Source: Pseudomonadota bacterium (GTDB taxonomy: Bacteria > Pseudomonadota > Alphaproteobacteria > Acetobacterales > Acetobacteraceae). Taken from it: a stretch of 48,733 nt of DNA. The notes beneath the pieces were generated by a model. The model was not told the origin of the DNA. It worked only from the letters and a program-made list of their open reading frames with translations, and ran no database searches. A program made the position numbers and the translations under genes. Each line of letters opens with the position of its first letter. The first letter of the stretch is position 1. The stretch is taken from positions 1 to 48,733 of the forward strand of contig JAJXXT010000143.1 in the NCBI GenBank assembly GCA_021780935.1, read 5' to 3'. Of the stretch, positions 16,747 through 25,101 are shown one piece after another.

Positions 16747-17355
16747 ATGCAGCAATTGCTCGACGGGTATCGCCGCTTCCGTACCACCGACTGGCATGAC
16801 CATGCGGCGGGGCTGGCGATGCTCGCGCGCGAAGGGCAGAACCCGATCGCGCTGATCATCGCCTGCGCCGATAGCCGGATCGACCCGAACCTGATCTTCG
16901 GCGCTGTGCCGGGCGATCTGTTCATCGTGCGCAACGTCGCCAACCTGGTGCCGAGCTTCGCGCCGGACCGACTGGCGCACGCGACGAGTGCCGCGTTGGA
17001 GTTCGCCGTGCGCGTCCTCGAAGTGCCGAATGTCGTGGTGATGGGGCACGCGGGCTGCGGCGGTATTCGCGTACTGCTGGAGGGGCCGCCCGAGCAGGGC
17101 GCGGACTTTCTGGAGCCATGGATGAGGATTGCCGAGCCGGCGCGCAACCGGGCACTGGCCTATGGACCGGCCGATAAGCAGCGAGCGTGCGAGGAGGAGG
17201 CGATCAAGCTTTCCCTGGGGAACCTGATGACATTTCCGTGGATCGCCGAGCGGGTGACGGATGGCAGGCTGGCGCTGCACGGGACGAGCTTCGACATCAC
17301 GACCGGGGAGCTGTCGGTGCTGGGCAGCGACGGTGTGTTCAAACCCGTCTCCTGA
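16747..17355 (+). CDS. beta-carbonic anhydrase (cytoplasmic)
   Basis: 202-residue zinc enzyme interconverting CO2 and bicarbonate. The zinc ligands are all visible: Cys40 in CADSR, His101 and Cys104 in GHAGCGG, with the Asp42-Arg44 dyad that gates the site. There is no signal peptide, so it is cytoplasmic. Its stop codon is directly followed by the stop of motA on the other strand, with no intergenic base. A second carbonic anhydrase with an export signal lies 2.2 kb away on the far side of the mot genes. Confidence 0.93.
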   Translation: MQQLLDGYRRFRTTDWHDHAAGLAMLAREGQNPIALIIACADSRIDPNLIFGAVPGDLFIVRNVANLVPSFAPDRLAHATSAALEFAVRVLEVPNVVVMGHAGCGGIRVLLEGPPEQGADFLEPWMRIAEPARNRALAYGPADKQRACEEEAIKLSLGNLMTFPWIAERVTDGRLALHGTSFDITTGELSVLGSDGVFKPVS

Positions 17356-18222
17356 TCACGCGATCTGCAGGTTCTGGGTTGCGGCTTCGAGTTCCTGGAA
17401 GCTTGGCATGTGCTGGTTGGGAGCCATCTTGCGGCCGGTTTCGACGGCCACCGGCGGTGCGTTGCCATGCAGATGGGCGACCAGCACGGCACGGATGACC
17501 TCGTAGTATTTCGCCTCCTCCTCGACGATTCCCTTCAGTCGGGCGGCGAAGGGGCCGACCATGCCATAGGCGAGCAGCACGCCGAGGAAGGTGCCGGTGA
17601 GCGCGCCGCCGATCATGGCGCCGAGCACGGAGGGTGGCTGGTCGATATGGCTCATCGTCTTGATGACCCCGAGCACGGCGGCGACGATGCCGAGCGCCGG
17701 CAGCCCGTCGGCCATGGATTGCAGGGCATGCGCGCCGTGCAGCTCCTCCGTCAGCGTCTTTTTCAGCTCGCGGGCCATCACGTCCTCGATCTGGTTGGGG
17801 TCATCGGCGTTCATGCCGACCATGCGCAGATAGTCGCAGATCATGTCGGTTGCGTGATGATTGCCGACGATGCGCGGGAAGCGCTGGAAGGCGGGGCTTT
17901 CCGCCGGGCGCTCGATATGCGGCTCCAGGGCCATGGCACCCTTGGTGCTGGCGAGGCGGACGAAAAAATAGAGCAGTGAGAGCAGATCGACATAGTCGGT
18001 CTTGGCAAAGCTGCCACCCTTCATGATCTTGCCGAAGCCCGCGAGCGTATGTTTCACTTCAGTCATGGAATTGGCCATGATGAAGGTGCCGATGGCAGCA
18101 CCGCCGATGGTCCACATCTCGAATGGCAGCGCCTCGGCGAGCGGTGCTATGGAGCCACCCGAGGAGAGGTAGCTGCCGAGGACGCAGGCGAGCAGAAAGC
18201 CAAGGCCACCGAGGGCGAGCAC
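17356..18222 (-). CDS. motA: flagellar motor stator protein MotA
   Basis: 288-residue inner-membrane protein of the proton channel that drives the flagellar rotor. It has four membrane segments: an N-terminal pair (GGLGFLLACVLGSYLSSGG and WTIGGAAIGTFIMANS), and two after residue 165 (ALGIVAAVLGVIKTM and GGALTGTFLGVLLAYGMVGPFA), with a large cytoplasmic loop between. The motif LPALGIVAAVLGV is typical of the family. The start is GTG at 18222, 3 bp after the motB stop, so translation is probably coupled. Gene order is motB then motA, the reverse of the usual arrangement. Confidence 0.94.
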   Translation of the reverse strand: MLALGGLGFLLACVLGSYLSSGGSIAPLAEALPFEMWTIGGAAIGTFIMANSMTEVKHTLAGFGKIMKGGSFAKTDYVDLLSLLYFFVRLASTKGAMALEPHIERPAESPAFQRFPRIVGNHHATDMICDYLRMVGMNADDPNQIEDVMARELKKTLTEELHGAHALQSMADGLPALGIVAAVLGVIKTMSHIDQPPSVLGAMIGGALTGTFLGVLLAYGMVGPFAARLKGIVEEEAKYYEVIRAVLVAHLHGNAPPVAVETGRKMAPNQHMPSFQELEAATQNLQIA

Positions 18223-18225
18223 GGC

Positions 18226-19377
18226 TCAGGGCACGGGGCGCGCGGCGCGCAGCACGGTAATCGCGATGCGGCGATTGGCAGCGGCGAACGGATGGTCCGG
18301 CAACAGCAATTCGCGATCCGCCATGCCGGTGACGGAGCGGAACCGCGCACTCTGGATACCATCGGCAACCAGCAGGCGGCGGGCAGCGTTGGCGCGGCCG
18401 GCCGAGAGATCCCAGTTCGACATGCCGGGCGCGTCGCCCGTGTACGGCGCGGCATCGGTGTGGCCGGTGATGGCAAGCTGCTCCGGCAGCTTCGCAAGCA
18501 CGGTCGCGACACGGGCCAGCACGGCGCGCGCCCAGGGCGCCGGCTCAACGCCACCGGTGGCGAACATCGGCCGGTTGTTGGCGTCGAGCAGTTGGATACG
18601 CAGGCCGCGGCGCGTCTGGTCGATGCGGATCTGGCTGGCGAGCTTGCGCAACGCCGGGTCCGCGGCGACGGCCGCGCGGATTTGCGCCGCGGCCGCCTTG
18701 AAGGCCGAACGCTCCCGCGCCGCCTGGTCCGCCAGCACCACGCCGCGGTGCGGACCGCCGGCGCCGGCGTTCGCGAGGAAGGCCGCGCGGCCGAGCGCCT
18801 GGTCGGTGTTGGCGAGCTGCTGATCCGATGTGCCGCCCGGCTCCTGCGCGATGCCCTGCGCGCCGCGGCGCCGCGGCGAGGGCCCGGCTCCCCTGCCCTT
18901 TGCGCCACCTGTGCCGTTCGCGTTGACCGACGCCGGACGCGGCGTCTGGCCGGCGCCCGAGGCGCGTGCGGTCTTGGCCTGCTGCATGGCACGGGTTTGC
19001 GGTGCGGGCAGGGAGCGGCCGGCAATCGCCGCCGCCACGCCGCGATCGGAGACCATCGAGCCATGATCGAAGGGCGAGCTGCCGCCGAACGGCTTGCCGG
19101 TGCCGGACGAGGCGCGGCTCATCGCGTTGGAGGGCGAGAAATAATCGGCAAGGCCCACGCGCTGAGTCTGCGTCGTGGCGTTGAGCAGCCAGAGCAGCAG
19201 AAAGAACGCCATCATCGCGGTGACGAAGTCGGCATAGGCGACTTTCCAGGCGCCGCCGTGGTGACCCGCCTCACCCTCCTCGAACCGCTTGACGATGACG
19301 ATGGGCCGCGCGTTACCGCCGGCGCCCAGGCCCTTGCCGCGCGACGCCGCGCCCTTGCCCCTCGCTTCTCCTGCCAT
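18226..19377 (-). CDS. motB: flagellar motor stator protein MotB
   Basis: 383 residues. A single N-terminal membrane helix, AYADFVTAMMAFFLLLWLL (about 48-66), holds the proton-carrying Asp of the stator. A low-complexity linker rich in Gly, Arg and Pro runs from about 110 to 200. An OmpA-like peptidoglycan-binding domain follows, with AITGHTDAAPY and the NxxLSxxRA-type stretch NWDLSAGRANAARR. The N-terminus before the helix is unusually long and basic (GKGAASRGKGLGAGG). The start at 19377 is the ATG at MAGEARG. It is first in a motB-motA operon, and no other flagellar gene is in the window. Confidence 0.93.
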   Translation of the reverse strand: MAGEARGKGAASRGKGLGAGGNARPIVIVKRFEEGEAGHHGGAWKVAYADFVTAMMAFFLLLWLLNATTQTQRVGLADYFSPSNAMSRASSGTGKPFGGSSPFDHGSMVSDRGVAAAIAGRSLPAPQTRAMQQAKTARASGAGQTPRPASVNANGTGGAKGRGAGPSPRRRGAQGIAQEPGGTSDQQLANTDQALGRAAFLANAGAGGPHRGVVLADQAARERSAFKAAAAQIRAAVAADPALRKLASQIRIDQTRRGLRIQLLDANNRPMFATGGVEPAPWARAVLARVATVLAKLPEQLAITGHTDAAPYTGDAPGMSNWDLSAGRANAARRLLVADGIQSARFRSVTGMADRELLLPDHPFAAANRRIAITVLRAARPVP

Positions 19378-19574
19378 GAAGTTTTCCCGCCAACAGGAAG
19401 TCACGCCGGGTTCCGCGTTCTGCGGCGTCCCGCTGGGGGGATTGTCGGGCGGAGAGGTTAGCGCGGGGTTAGGAAGGGGGGCGGCTTGCGTGCCGGCCGC
19501 GGAGGATTTCTGATGGGTTGAGCCTGCGATGCGCCGGGGACTGGGCAGCGCACGCGTTTCAACGGGAGGTACGG

Positions 19575-20309
19575 ATGGTTGCAACGGACCGTGGTTCGCA
19601 TGATGGCAAACTCTGCCGTTGCCGCGGGCCGCTTCTGGGCCGGCGGGGAACGATTCACCTGGCGCTGGCCGGCGCCGCGGGGATGGCGGCAGCGACTGCT
19701 CCGGCTCCGGCGCACGCGGCGGGAGGCGGAACGCCATCGACCCCCAAGGCGGCTCTCGCGGCGCTGTTGGACGGCAATGCCCGCTTTGCGGCGAAACACG
19801 GGAAGCTGGCCGCGTGCGGCGTTGACCTCGCCGCCGCGCGGGTGGCGACCGTGGGCGGGCAGGCGCCGTTTGCCGCGATCCTGGGCTGCGCGGATTCGCG
19901 CGTGCCGCCGGAACTGGTGTTCGATCAGACGATCGGGGATATCTTCGTCGCGCGTGTGGCCGGCAATGTGGTCGGCGCCGATGTCATCGCGAGCCTGGAA
20001 TACGGTGCGGCGGTGCTGGGGACGAAGACCATTCTCGTGCTGGCCCATTCAAGCTGCGGCGCGGTGCAGGCGACGATCGAGGGTAAGCCGGTGCCAGGGC
20101 AGATCAGCACGCTCTATCGTTCGATCCAGCCGGCGGTGGACAAGGCCGGGCGGAATCTGGCGGCGGTGGCGAAGGCCAATGCGCTGATCCAGGCGGCCCT
20201 GCTGCGCGACGCCTCGCCGGTGCTGGGAGAGATGGCGCGCCAGGGAAAGCTCGGCATCGAAGCCGGCTATTACGATCTGAAAACGGGCGTCGTGACGCTG
20301 CTGAGCTGA
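19575..20309 (+). CDS. beta-carbonic anhydrase with twin-arginine-like export signal
   Basis: 244 residues. An N-terminal region with LGRRGTIHLALAGAAG (21-36), ending in APAPAHAAGG, looks like a Tat-type signal, so the enzyme is probably periplasmic. The catalytic part keeps the zinc ligands Cys105 (CADSR), His158 and Cys161 (AHSSCGA). Start ATG 19575 is set by GGGAGGTACGG. It would convert CO2 and bicarbonate in the periplasm, complementing the cytoplasmic enzyme at 16747. The stop is 8 bp from the stop of the convergent ClpP-like gene. Confidence 0.88.
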   Translation: MVATDRGSHDGKLCRCRGPLLGRRGTIHLALAGAAGMAAATAPAPAHAAGGGTPSTPKAALAALLDGNARFAAKHGKLAACGVDLAAARVATVGGQAPFAAILGCADSRVPPELVFDQTIGDIFVARVAGNVVGADVIASLEYGAAVLGTKTILVLAHSSCGAVQATIEGKPVPGQISTLYRSIQPAVDKAGRNLAAVAKANALIQAALLRDASPVLGEMARQGKLGIEAGYYDLKTGVVTLLS

Positions 20310-20317
20310 GCCCGGGC

Positions 20318-21643
20318 TCAGCAGCCGCGGCCGATGGCGGCCAGGCGGGCACGCACACCCAGCGGGATGGGGACCGCGACGTTGCCGACGCGATCGACCG
20401 CCGACCCGCCCAAGAGGCCGGCGCCCCTGATCCGCACCTGCACGGCGGTGGCGCTTTGTAGGGCGTGGAACAGCATGCCAGGCGGAATGTAGACGTCGAT
20501 CGGCATAACGCTTCCGGAGACCGGAGCCACGGCGTAATCGTTCGACGGCACCGTGACGTGCACGGGCGGCGCGCCCTGGGCCGGGAAGATCGACAGCACG
20601 ACTTGTGAGATGATGGGCGGCGACGTGGCAACCGGATCCGTTGCGAAATACGCCCGATCGTACAGCCTGTGGTGGATCGAGCAATAAAGTTCCATCCGGC
20701 CATGGTTCATACCACCGTTGCTATCGCGCACCACCATCACCGCATGGCCATCCGGCTCGTAGAGCATGTTGGCGGTGATTTCGCGGTGGGTGGTGACGCG
20801 CAGCGCCGCCATCTGCGCCGGGGTAAGGTTGACGGTCTTGTCGCGGCTGCCCTCGGTGCTGATCTTGTAGAGATCCGCGGACACACCCATGGCGCGTATA
20901 TAGGCGACAAGGTCCCCCGCCAGTTGCTGATCGATGCGGGTGATCCTGGTGGGATCCGTGAGGACATTCCGCCCCGGCTTGTAATTGCCGCGGAAAAACC
21001 GATGCACGGCGTAGATCGATCCGGGCGCGACGGTGCGTGAGATGCCGCCGAGAAAAGCGAAGGTGCAGGCGCTGGCGCAGACGCTTCGCTCGATGGGGGC
21101 GAAGGCTTTCCCGCCTCTCGGAAGGCCGACCACCGTGGTGAAGCCGGCTTTGCGGATCTCCCTTCCCAGCTCAAGACCCGCGATCAGGTTGCCGCCCGGC
21201 GAGAGGAAAAAAACCCGCGTCCCACGGCCTGCCAGGAGGTGCGGATCGCTCATGACCCGGCGGAAATCATCGGGGGTCCGTGCCCCGATCACGCCGGTTG
21301 CGATCAAACCCCAGGCGAGCGTCGTTTTGACCGCGGTCGAGCCGTGCAAGAGAATTTTTGTCAGTTCCGAGAGCTGGTGCGGCTGGGGCGCGGCGGGTGC
21401 AACACCCGTGAGGCTCGCCAATCCCGGTGGAAGGCTGAACGCCGTGTTCGGGACGACAAAAAATCGCATCGGCGACGAACGCCAATCCGCGCGGGCGGAA
21501 GGCGCAAGGGCGATGCCGGCCGCGGCCAGAAGGACCCAGGGCAACGCGGCGAGCCAGTGCCGCCATGGCTGAGGTCGGGCGAGCGGTACCGCCGCCATCG
21601 GGTTCATGCGGTGACGTAGCGTGGTGATTCGCCGGATTCTCAT
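20318..21643 (-). CDS. exported ClpP/crotonase-fold protein (COG3904-like), function unknown
   Basis: 441 residues with a long basic n-region, a hydrophobic core (WLAALPWVLLAAAGIALA) and an APSARA cleavage-like site. It is therefore a periplasmic or lipid-free secreted protein. The middle part resembles ClpP-like serine-protease folds: FFLSPGGNLIAGLELGREI, then SVCASACTFAFLGG, where the Ser in CASAC is at the nucleophile-like position. This is the pattern of the COG3904 predicted periplasmic proteins. The C-terminal 130 residues are unassigned. I used ATG 21643 because AGAGGGCGC lies just upstream; ATG 21658 and 21607 are alternatives. Confidence 0.7.
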   Translation of the reverse strand: MRIRRITTLRHRMNPMAAVPLARPQPWRHWLAALPWVLLAAAGIALAPSARADWRSSPMRFFVVPNTAFSLPPGLASLTGVAPAAPQPHQLSELTKILLHGSTAVKTTLAWGLIATGVIGARTPDDFRRVMSDPHLLAGRGTRVFFLSPGGNLIAGLELGREIRKAGFTTVVGLPRGGKAFAPIERSVCASACTFAFLGGISRTVAPGSIYAVHRFFRGNYKPGRNVLTDPTRITRIDQQLAGDLVAYIRAMGVSADLYKISTEGSRDKTVNLTPAQMAALRVTTHREITANMLYEPDGHAVMVVRDSNGGMNHGRMELYCSIHHRLYDRAYFATDPVATSPPIISQVVLSIFPAQGAPPVHVTVPSNDYAVAPVSGSVMPIDVYIPPGMLFHALQSATAVQVRIRGAGLLGGSAVDRVGNVAVPIPLGVRARLAAIGRGC

Positions 21644-21755
21644 GCGCCCTCTGCTCATGTGAAGCCCTGCCAGGCAAGCCGCGAGACCGATGGCGGACGA
21701 GGATATACGAGGTGTTGCGACCTTTGAAGAGTGTCGCGTGGAGAGTGCCGGGCCG

Positions 21756-22457
21756 TCAGAGACCGAAATAGGCCTCGCGCACGGCATCGTTCGCCTCCAA
21801 CTCCGCGCGCGTCCCGGAGAGGCGCACGCGGCCGCCATCGATGAGGTAGCCGCGATCGGCCAGGGCGAGGAAAGCCACGTTCTGTTCCGCGATCAGCAGC
21901 GTCATGCCGCCGGTGATCGCCTTGTTCAGCACCTCGATGACCTGCTTGACGAAAACGGGCGCGAGGCCGGAGGAGGGTTCGTCCATCAGCAGGAGTTTCG
22001 GCTCCGAGACGAGAACCTTGGCGATGCCGAGCATCTTGCGCTGGCCGCCCGAGAGGCTGGCGGCTGCCTCGCGCCGGCGTTGCGCGAGCGCGGGGAAGAG
22101 GTCGTAGAGACGCGCGCTGCGGCGGCGGACCTCCGCGGCCGACAGGAAGTAGCCGCCGAGGCGGATGTTTTCCTCGATCGAGAGACCTGGGAAGACGCCA
22201 AGCTCGGACATGAAGGCGATGCCGCGGCGGATGCGCTGGTCGGGCGGCAGCGCCTCGATCGCCTCACCGTCGAGCGCGATGCGCCCACCCATGCAGGGGA
22301 GCAGGCCGATGATGGTGCGCAGCAGCGTGGTTTTGCCGGCGCTGTTGGCGCCCAGAAGAATCACGGTCTCGCCCTGGTTGACCACGAGGTCGATGCCCCA
22401 AAGCACCTGCATCGGCCCGTAGCCGGATTGAACGCCATCGAGGCTGAGCAGCGCCAT
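21756..22457 (-). CDS. livF: branched-chain amino acid ABC transporter ATP-binding protein LivF-type
   Basis: 233-residue ATPase. Walker A GANSAGKTT, signature LSGGQRKML, Walker B LLLMDEPSSGL and the switch His replaced by Gln in LLIAEQN, as in most LivF proteins. It powers import with its partner LivG. The ATG at 22457 follows the livG stop by 4 bp. It is last in the livK-H-M-G-F operon on the minus strand. Confidence 0.92.
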   Translation of the reverse strand: MALLSLDGVQSGYGPMQVLWGIDLVVNQGETVILLGANSAGKTTLLRTIIGLLPCMGGRIALDGEAIEALPPDQRIRRGIAFMSELGVFPGLSIEENIRLGGYFLSAAEVRRRSARLYDLFPALAQRRREAAASLSGGQRKMLGIAKVLVSEPKLLLMDEPSSGLAPVFVKQVIEVLNKAITGGMTLLIAEQNVAFLALADRGYLIDGGRVRLSGTRAELEANDAVREAYFGL

Positions 22458-22461
22458 GCCA

Positions 22462-23169
22462 TCAACCCCCGATAAAGGCGGCGACGACGTCGGGGTTCTG
22501 CGACGCGGCCGCGAGCGAGCCCTCGAACAGCATGCGGCCCGCTCCCAGGACGATGACGCGGTCGGTGATGCGGTTGAGGAAGTCCAGCAGGTGTTCCACG
22601 ACGATGAGCGCGATGCCGCGCGACGCAAGCGATTTGAGCAGGGTCGCAATGCCCCCGAGTTCGGCCGGGTTGAGGCCGGCGCCGATCTCGTCGATCAGCA
22701 GCAGGCGCGGATTGGTGGCAAGCGCGCGGGCGAGGTCCAGCATCTTCTGCTGGTTGACGGTGAGGGAGCCGGCGATGTCATCCGCGTGGATCGCAAGACC
22801 CACCTCGGCGAGGATGGCATCGATCTCCACCGCGCCACGGTTGGCGAACGTGGCGGCGACCTCGACATTCTCGCGCACGCGCATGCCGCGGAAGCATTTC
22901 GGCACCTGGAAGCTGCGATTGATGCCCAGCCGCGCGATGCGGAAGATCGGCAGGCGCTGAATCTCCCTGCCCTCGAACAGAATGCGCCCCTCATCGGCCT
23001 GATGCACGCCGGAGATGACGTTGATCGTGGTGGTCTTGCCCGAGCCGTTGGGGCCGACGAGACCGAGGATTTCTCCGGGTGCGACGGCAAAGCTCTGCTC
23101 GTGCAGCACCGTCATGCCGCCGAAACGCTTGCCGACATTGTCTAGCCGCAGCAGGGGTTCAGAGGACAT
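22462..23169 (-). CDS. livG: branched-chain amino acid ABC transporter ATP-binding protein LivG-type
   Basis: 235-residue ATPase. Walker A GPNGSGKTT and Walker B LLLIDEIGAGL are intact, and the switch His is in VVEHLLDF. The signature motif is divergent: LTVNQQKML instead of LSYGQQR. Usual LivG length is about 250. Its start overlaps the end of livM by 11 bp, so translation is coupled. It should form the ATPase heterodimer with LivF. Confidence 0.92.
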   Translation of the reverse strand: MSSEPLLRLDNVGKRFGGMTVLHEQSFAVAPGEILGLVGPNGSGKTTTINVISGVHQADEGRILFEGREIQRLPIFRIARLGINRSFQVPKCFRGMRVRENVEVAATFANRGAVEIDAILAEVGLAIHADDIAGSLTVNQQKMLDLARALATNPRLLLIDEIGAGLNPAELGGIATLLKSLASRGIALIVVEHLLDFLNRITDRVIVLGAGRMLFEGSLAAASQNPDVVAAFIGG

Positions 23170-24082
23170 CGACGTTCCGGCGCGTCAGCAGGGAGACCAG
23201 ACCGTTGGGCAGGAACAGCACCAGAAGCACGATGAGCAGACCATAGAGAAGCTGGAAATATTGCGGTGCCGAAACGCCGATACCGGCGTAGAAGGCATAG
23301 AGCACGGCCGCCCCCACCAGCGGGCCGATGATGGTGCCAACGCCGCCGAACAGCGCAAAGACGATGGCAAAAACCGAGATCTGGAGCGTGAACACGGCCT
23401 CGGGGTAAAACACCGACAGGTTCCAGGCATAGGCGCCGCCGGCCAGCCCCGCGATGGCGGCCGAGGTGAGCCAGGCGACAAGCCGCCCGCGCACGACATC
23501 CACACCCGCGAGACTGGCGCTGATCGGGTCCTGATAGGTGGCCTGCAAGCCGAGCCCGAAACGCGAGCGACGGAACCAGGCAGCGAGCGCGGTCGCGAGC
23601 AGCACAATTGCGAGCATAGTCACGTAGCTCGCGGCGGGTGCGTAGACATGCTCGATCTTCACGCCGTAGGGGCCGCCGGTGATCGGCTTCAGAGCCTCGT
23701 TGGCAACCACGTTGTAGATAATCTGCGAGGCGGCGAGGTTGGCGATTGAGAAATAGGGGCCGGAAAGCCGCAGCAGCGGGCCGAGGATGAGCCCGACCAC
23801 GACGGCGGCGAGACCGCCCAGCAGCACGGCCAGCACCACCGGCAGCGCGGTGAAGGTGACGATCAGGGAGGTGGCGTAGGCGCCTGTGCCGAAGAAGCCG
23901 ACATAGCCGAATGGCAGATAGCCGGTGAAGCCGTAGAGCAGGTTGAGGCCCTGGGCCAGCGCCATGAAAGTCATCATGGTAAAGAGCACGGACTCGTTAC
24001 CATAGAGGCGCGGCAGGATGGCGAAGATCGCGGCCAGCGCCACCAGGACCAGCACCGGACCGCGCCATGCCGGGGACTTCAT
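23159..24082 (-). CDS. livM: branched-chain amino acid ABC transporter permease LivM-type
   Basis: 307-residue inner-membrane permease with about eight to ten hydrophobic segments. The family signature is visible around QGLNLLYGFTGYLPFGYVGFFGTGAY (residues about 45-70) and in the loop GLGLQATYQDPISASLAGVDV that contacts the ATPases. Start ATG 24082 is 10 bp after the livH stop; an in-frame GTG at 24100 overlaps livH and is a weaker choice. It partners LivH in the membrane. Confidence 0.9.
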   Translation of the reverse strand: MKSPAWRGPVLVLVALAAIFAILPRLYGNESVLFTMMTFMALAQGLNLLYGFTGYLPFGYVGFFGTGAYATSLIVTFTALPVVLAVLLGGLAAVVVGLILGPLLRLSGPYFSIANLAASQIIYNVVANEALKPITGGPYGVKIEHVYAPAASYVTMLAIVLLATALAAWFRRSRFGLGLQATYQDPISASLAGVDVVRGRLVAWLTSAAIAGLAGGAYAWNLSVFYPEAVFTLQISVFAIVFALFGGVGTIIGPLVGAAVLYAFYAGIGVSAPQYFQLLYGLLIVLLVLFLPNGLVSLLTRRNVDVL

Positions 24083-24092
24083 GCCGGTTTGC

Positions 24093-24974
24093 CTATGCAC
24101 GGCGGACCGTGCGGCCGAGCAGGCCCGAAGGGCGGACCAGGACGATGATCAGCAGCAGCGCGTAGGGCGCGAGGTTGGACCACGAGGAGTAGTATGTCTG
24201 CATCAGCATCGTTCCGATACCGAAGACGAGCCCGCCGATCACGGTGCCGAGCGGATTGCCGAGCGAGCCGATGATGATGATGGCGAACGAGGTGGTGGTG
24301 AGGCCGTCGCCGATCGAGGAGGCGACCGAACCCACCATGTAGGGAATGAAGACGCCGGCGATGCCCGCGAGCGACAGGCCGATCACGAAGGCGATGGCGG
24401 AGACGCGGTCAACGTCGATGCCGGTGGCACGCGCCTCGTCGCGGTCGGCCATGATGGCGCGGGTGGCGAAGCCGATGCGGGTGCGGGAGAAATAGAGGTA
24501 GAGCCCGCCGATCGCGAGGGCGCTGACCAGGCAGGCGACCCACCAGCTATCCGGAAATTGCTGGCCGAGCAGACCAAGATTGCCGGCGCCCAGCGCGTTT
24601 TGCGGCAACGAATACTGGTCGGCGCCGAAGGCGAAGACGCTGCACGCCTCGATCATCTGGGCGACGCCGAAAAACAGGATGAAGGACAGCATCTCCGGGT
24701 CGCGGCTGCGCTGCAGGCGCGGCACCACGCCGTAATAGAGCGGGATGCCGATGATGATGCCGCCCGCGATGGCGAGCGGGATGCCGAGGAGCGGGTTGAG
24801 GCCGAGGCCGCGTGCCAGAAACCAGGCCCCGAAGCCGCCCAGCATGATGAACTGGCCGTGCGCGAGGTTAATGATGCGCATCACGCCGAACACCAGGTTG
24901 AGCCCGATGCCAACGAGGCTGAAGAAAATGCCGTAGAGGATGCCGCCGATCAGCGCGTATTCCAGCAAAGCCAA
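24093..24974 (-). CDS. livH: branched-chain amino acid ABC transporter permease LivH-type
   Basis: 293-residue inner-membrane permease. N-terminal YALIGGILYGIFFSLVGIGLNLVFGVMRIINLAHGQFIMLGG is the strongly conserved LivH region. The cytoplasmic loop FATRAIMADRDEARATGIDV is the ATPase contact (EAA-like loop). It follows livK after a 127-bp spacer with a strong hairpin, and precedes livM. Confidence 0.92.
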   Translation of the reverse strand: MALLEYALIGGILYGIFFSLVGIGLNLVFGVMRIINLAHGQFIMLGGFGAWFLARGLGLNPLLGIPLAIAGGIIIGIPLYYGVVPRLQRSRDPEMLSFILFFGVAQMIEACSVFAFGADQYSLPQNALGAGNLGLLGQQFPDSWWVACLVSALAIGGLYLYFSRTRIGFATRAIMADRDEARATGIDVDRVSAIAFVIGLSLAGIAGVFIPYMVGSVASSIGDGLTTTSFAIIIIGSLGNPLGTVIGGLVFGIGTMLMQTYYSSWSNLAPYALLLIIVLVRPSGLLGRTVRRA

Positions 24975-25058
24975 GGGCGGGACCTTTCGTCGGCACTTGT
25001 TGCGCGAGAGACTTATTCCGGGAAGGACTTATTGCACGAGAGACTGCCGGCGTCGGGT

Positions 25059-25084
25059 GACCCCGGCCACGACGGGCCGGGGTC
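25059..25084. other. strong hairpin between livK and livH
   Basis: GACCCCGGCC (25059-25068) and GGCCGGGGTC (25075-25084) form a perfect 10-bp stem with a 6-nt loop. It lies 17 bp after the livK stop. On the minus strand no T-run follows, so it is not a full intrinsic terminator. It is better read as a 3'-end stabilising or attenuating hairpin that lets the binding protein be made in excess over the membrane parts, as in many ABC operons. The rest of the 127-bp spacer shows a short GAGAGACTTATT/GGACTTATT near-repeat. Confidence 0.6.
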
Positions 25085-25101
25085 GTTTCCCTTTAGCAAT
25101 A

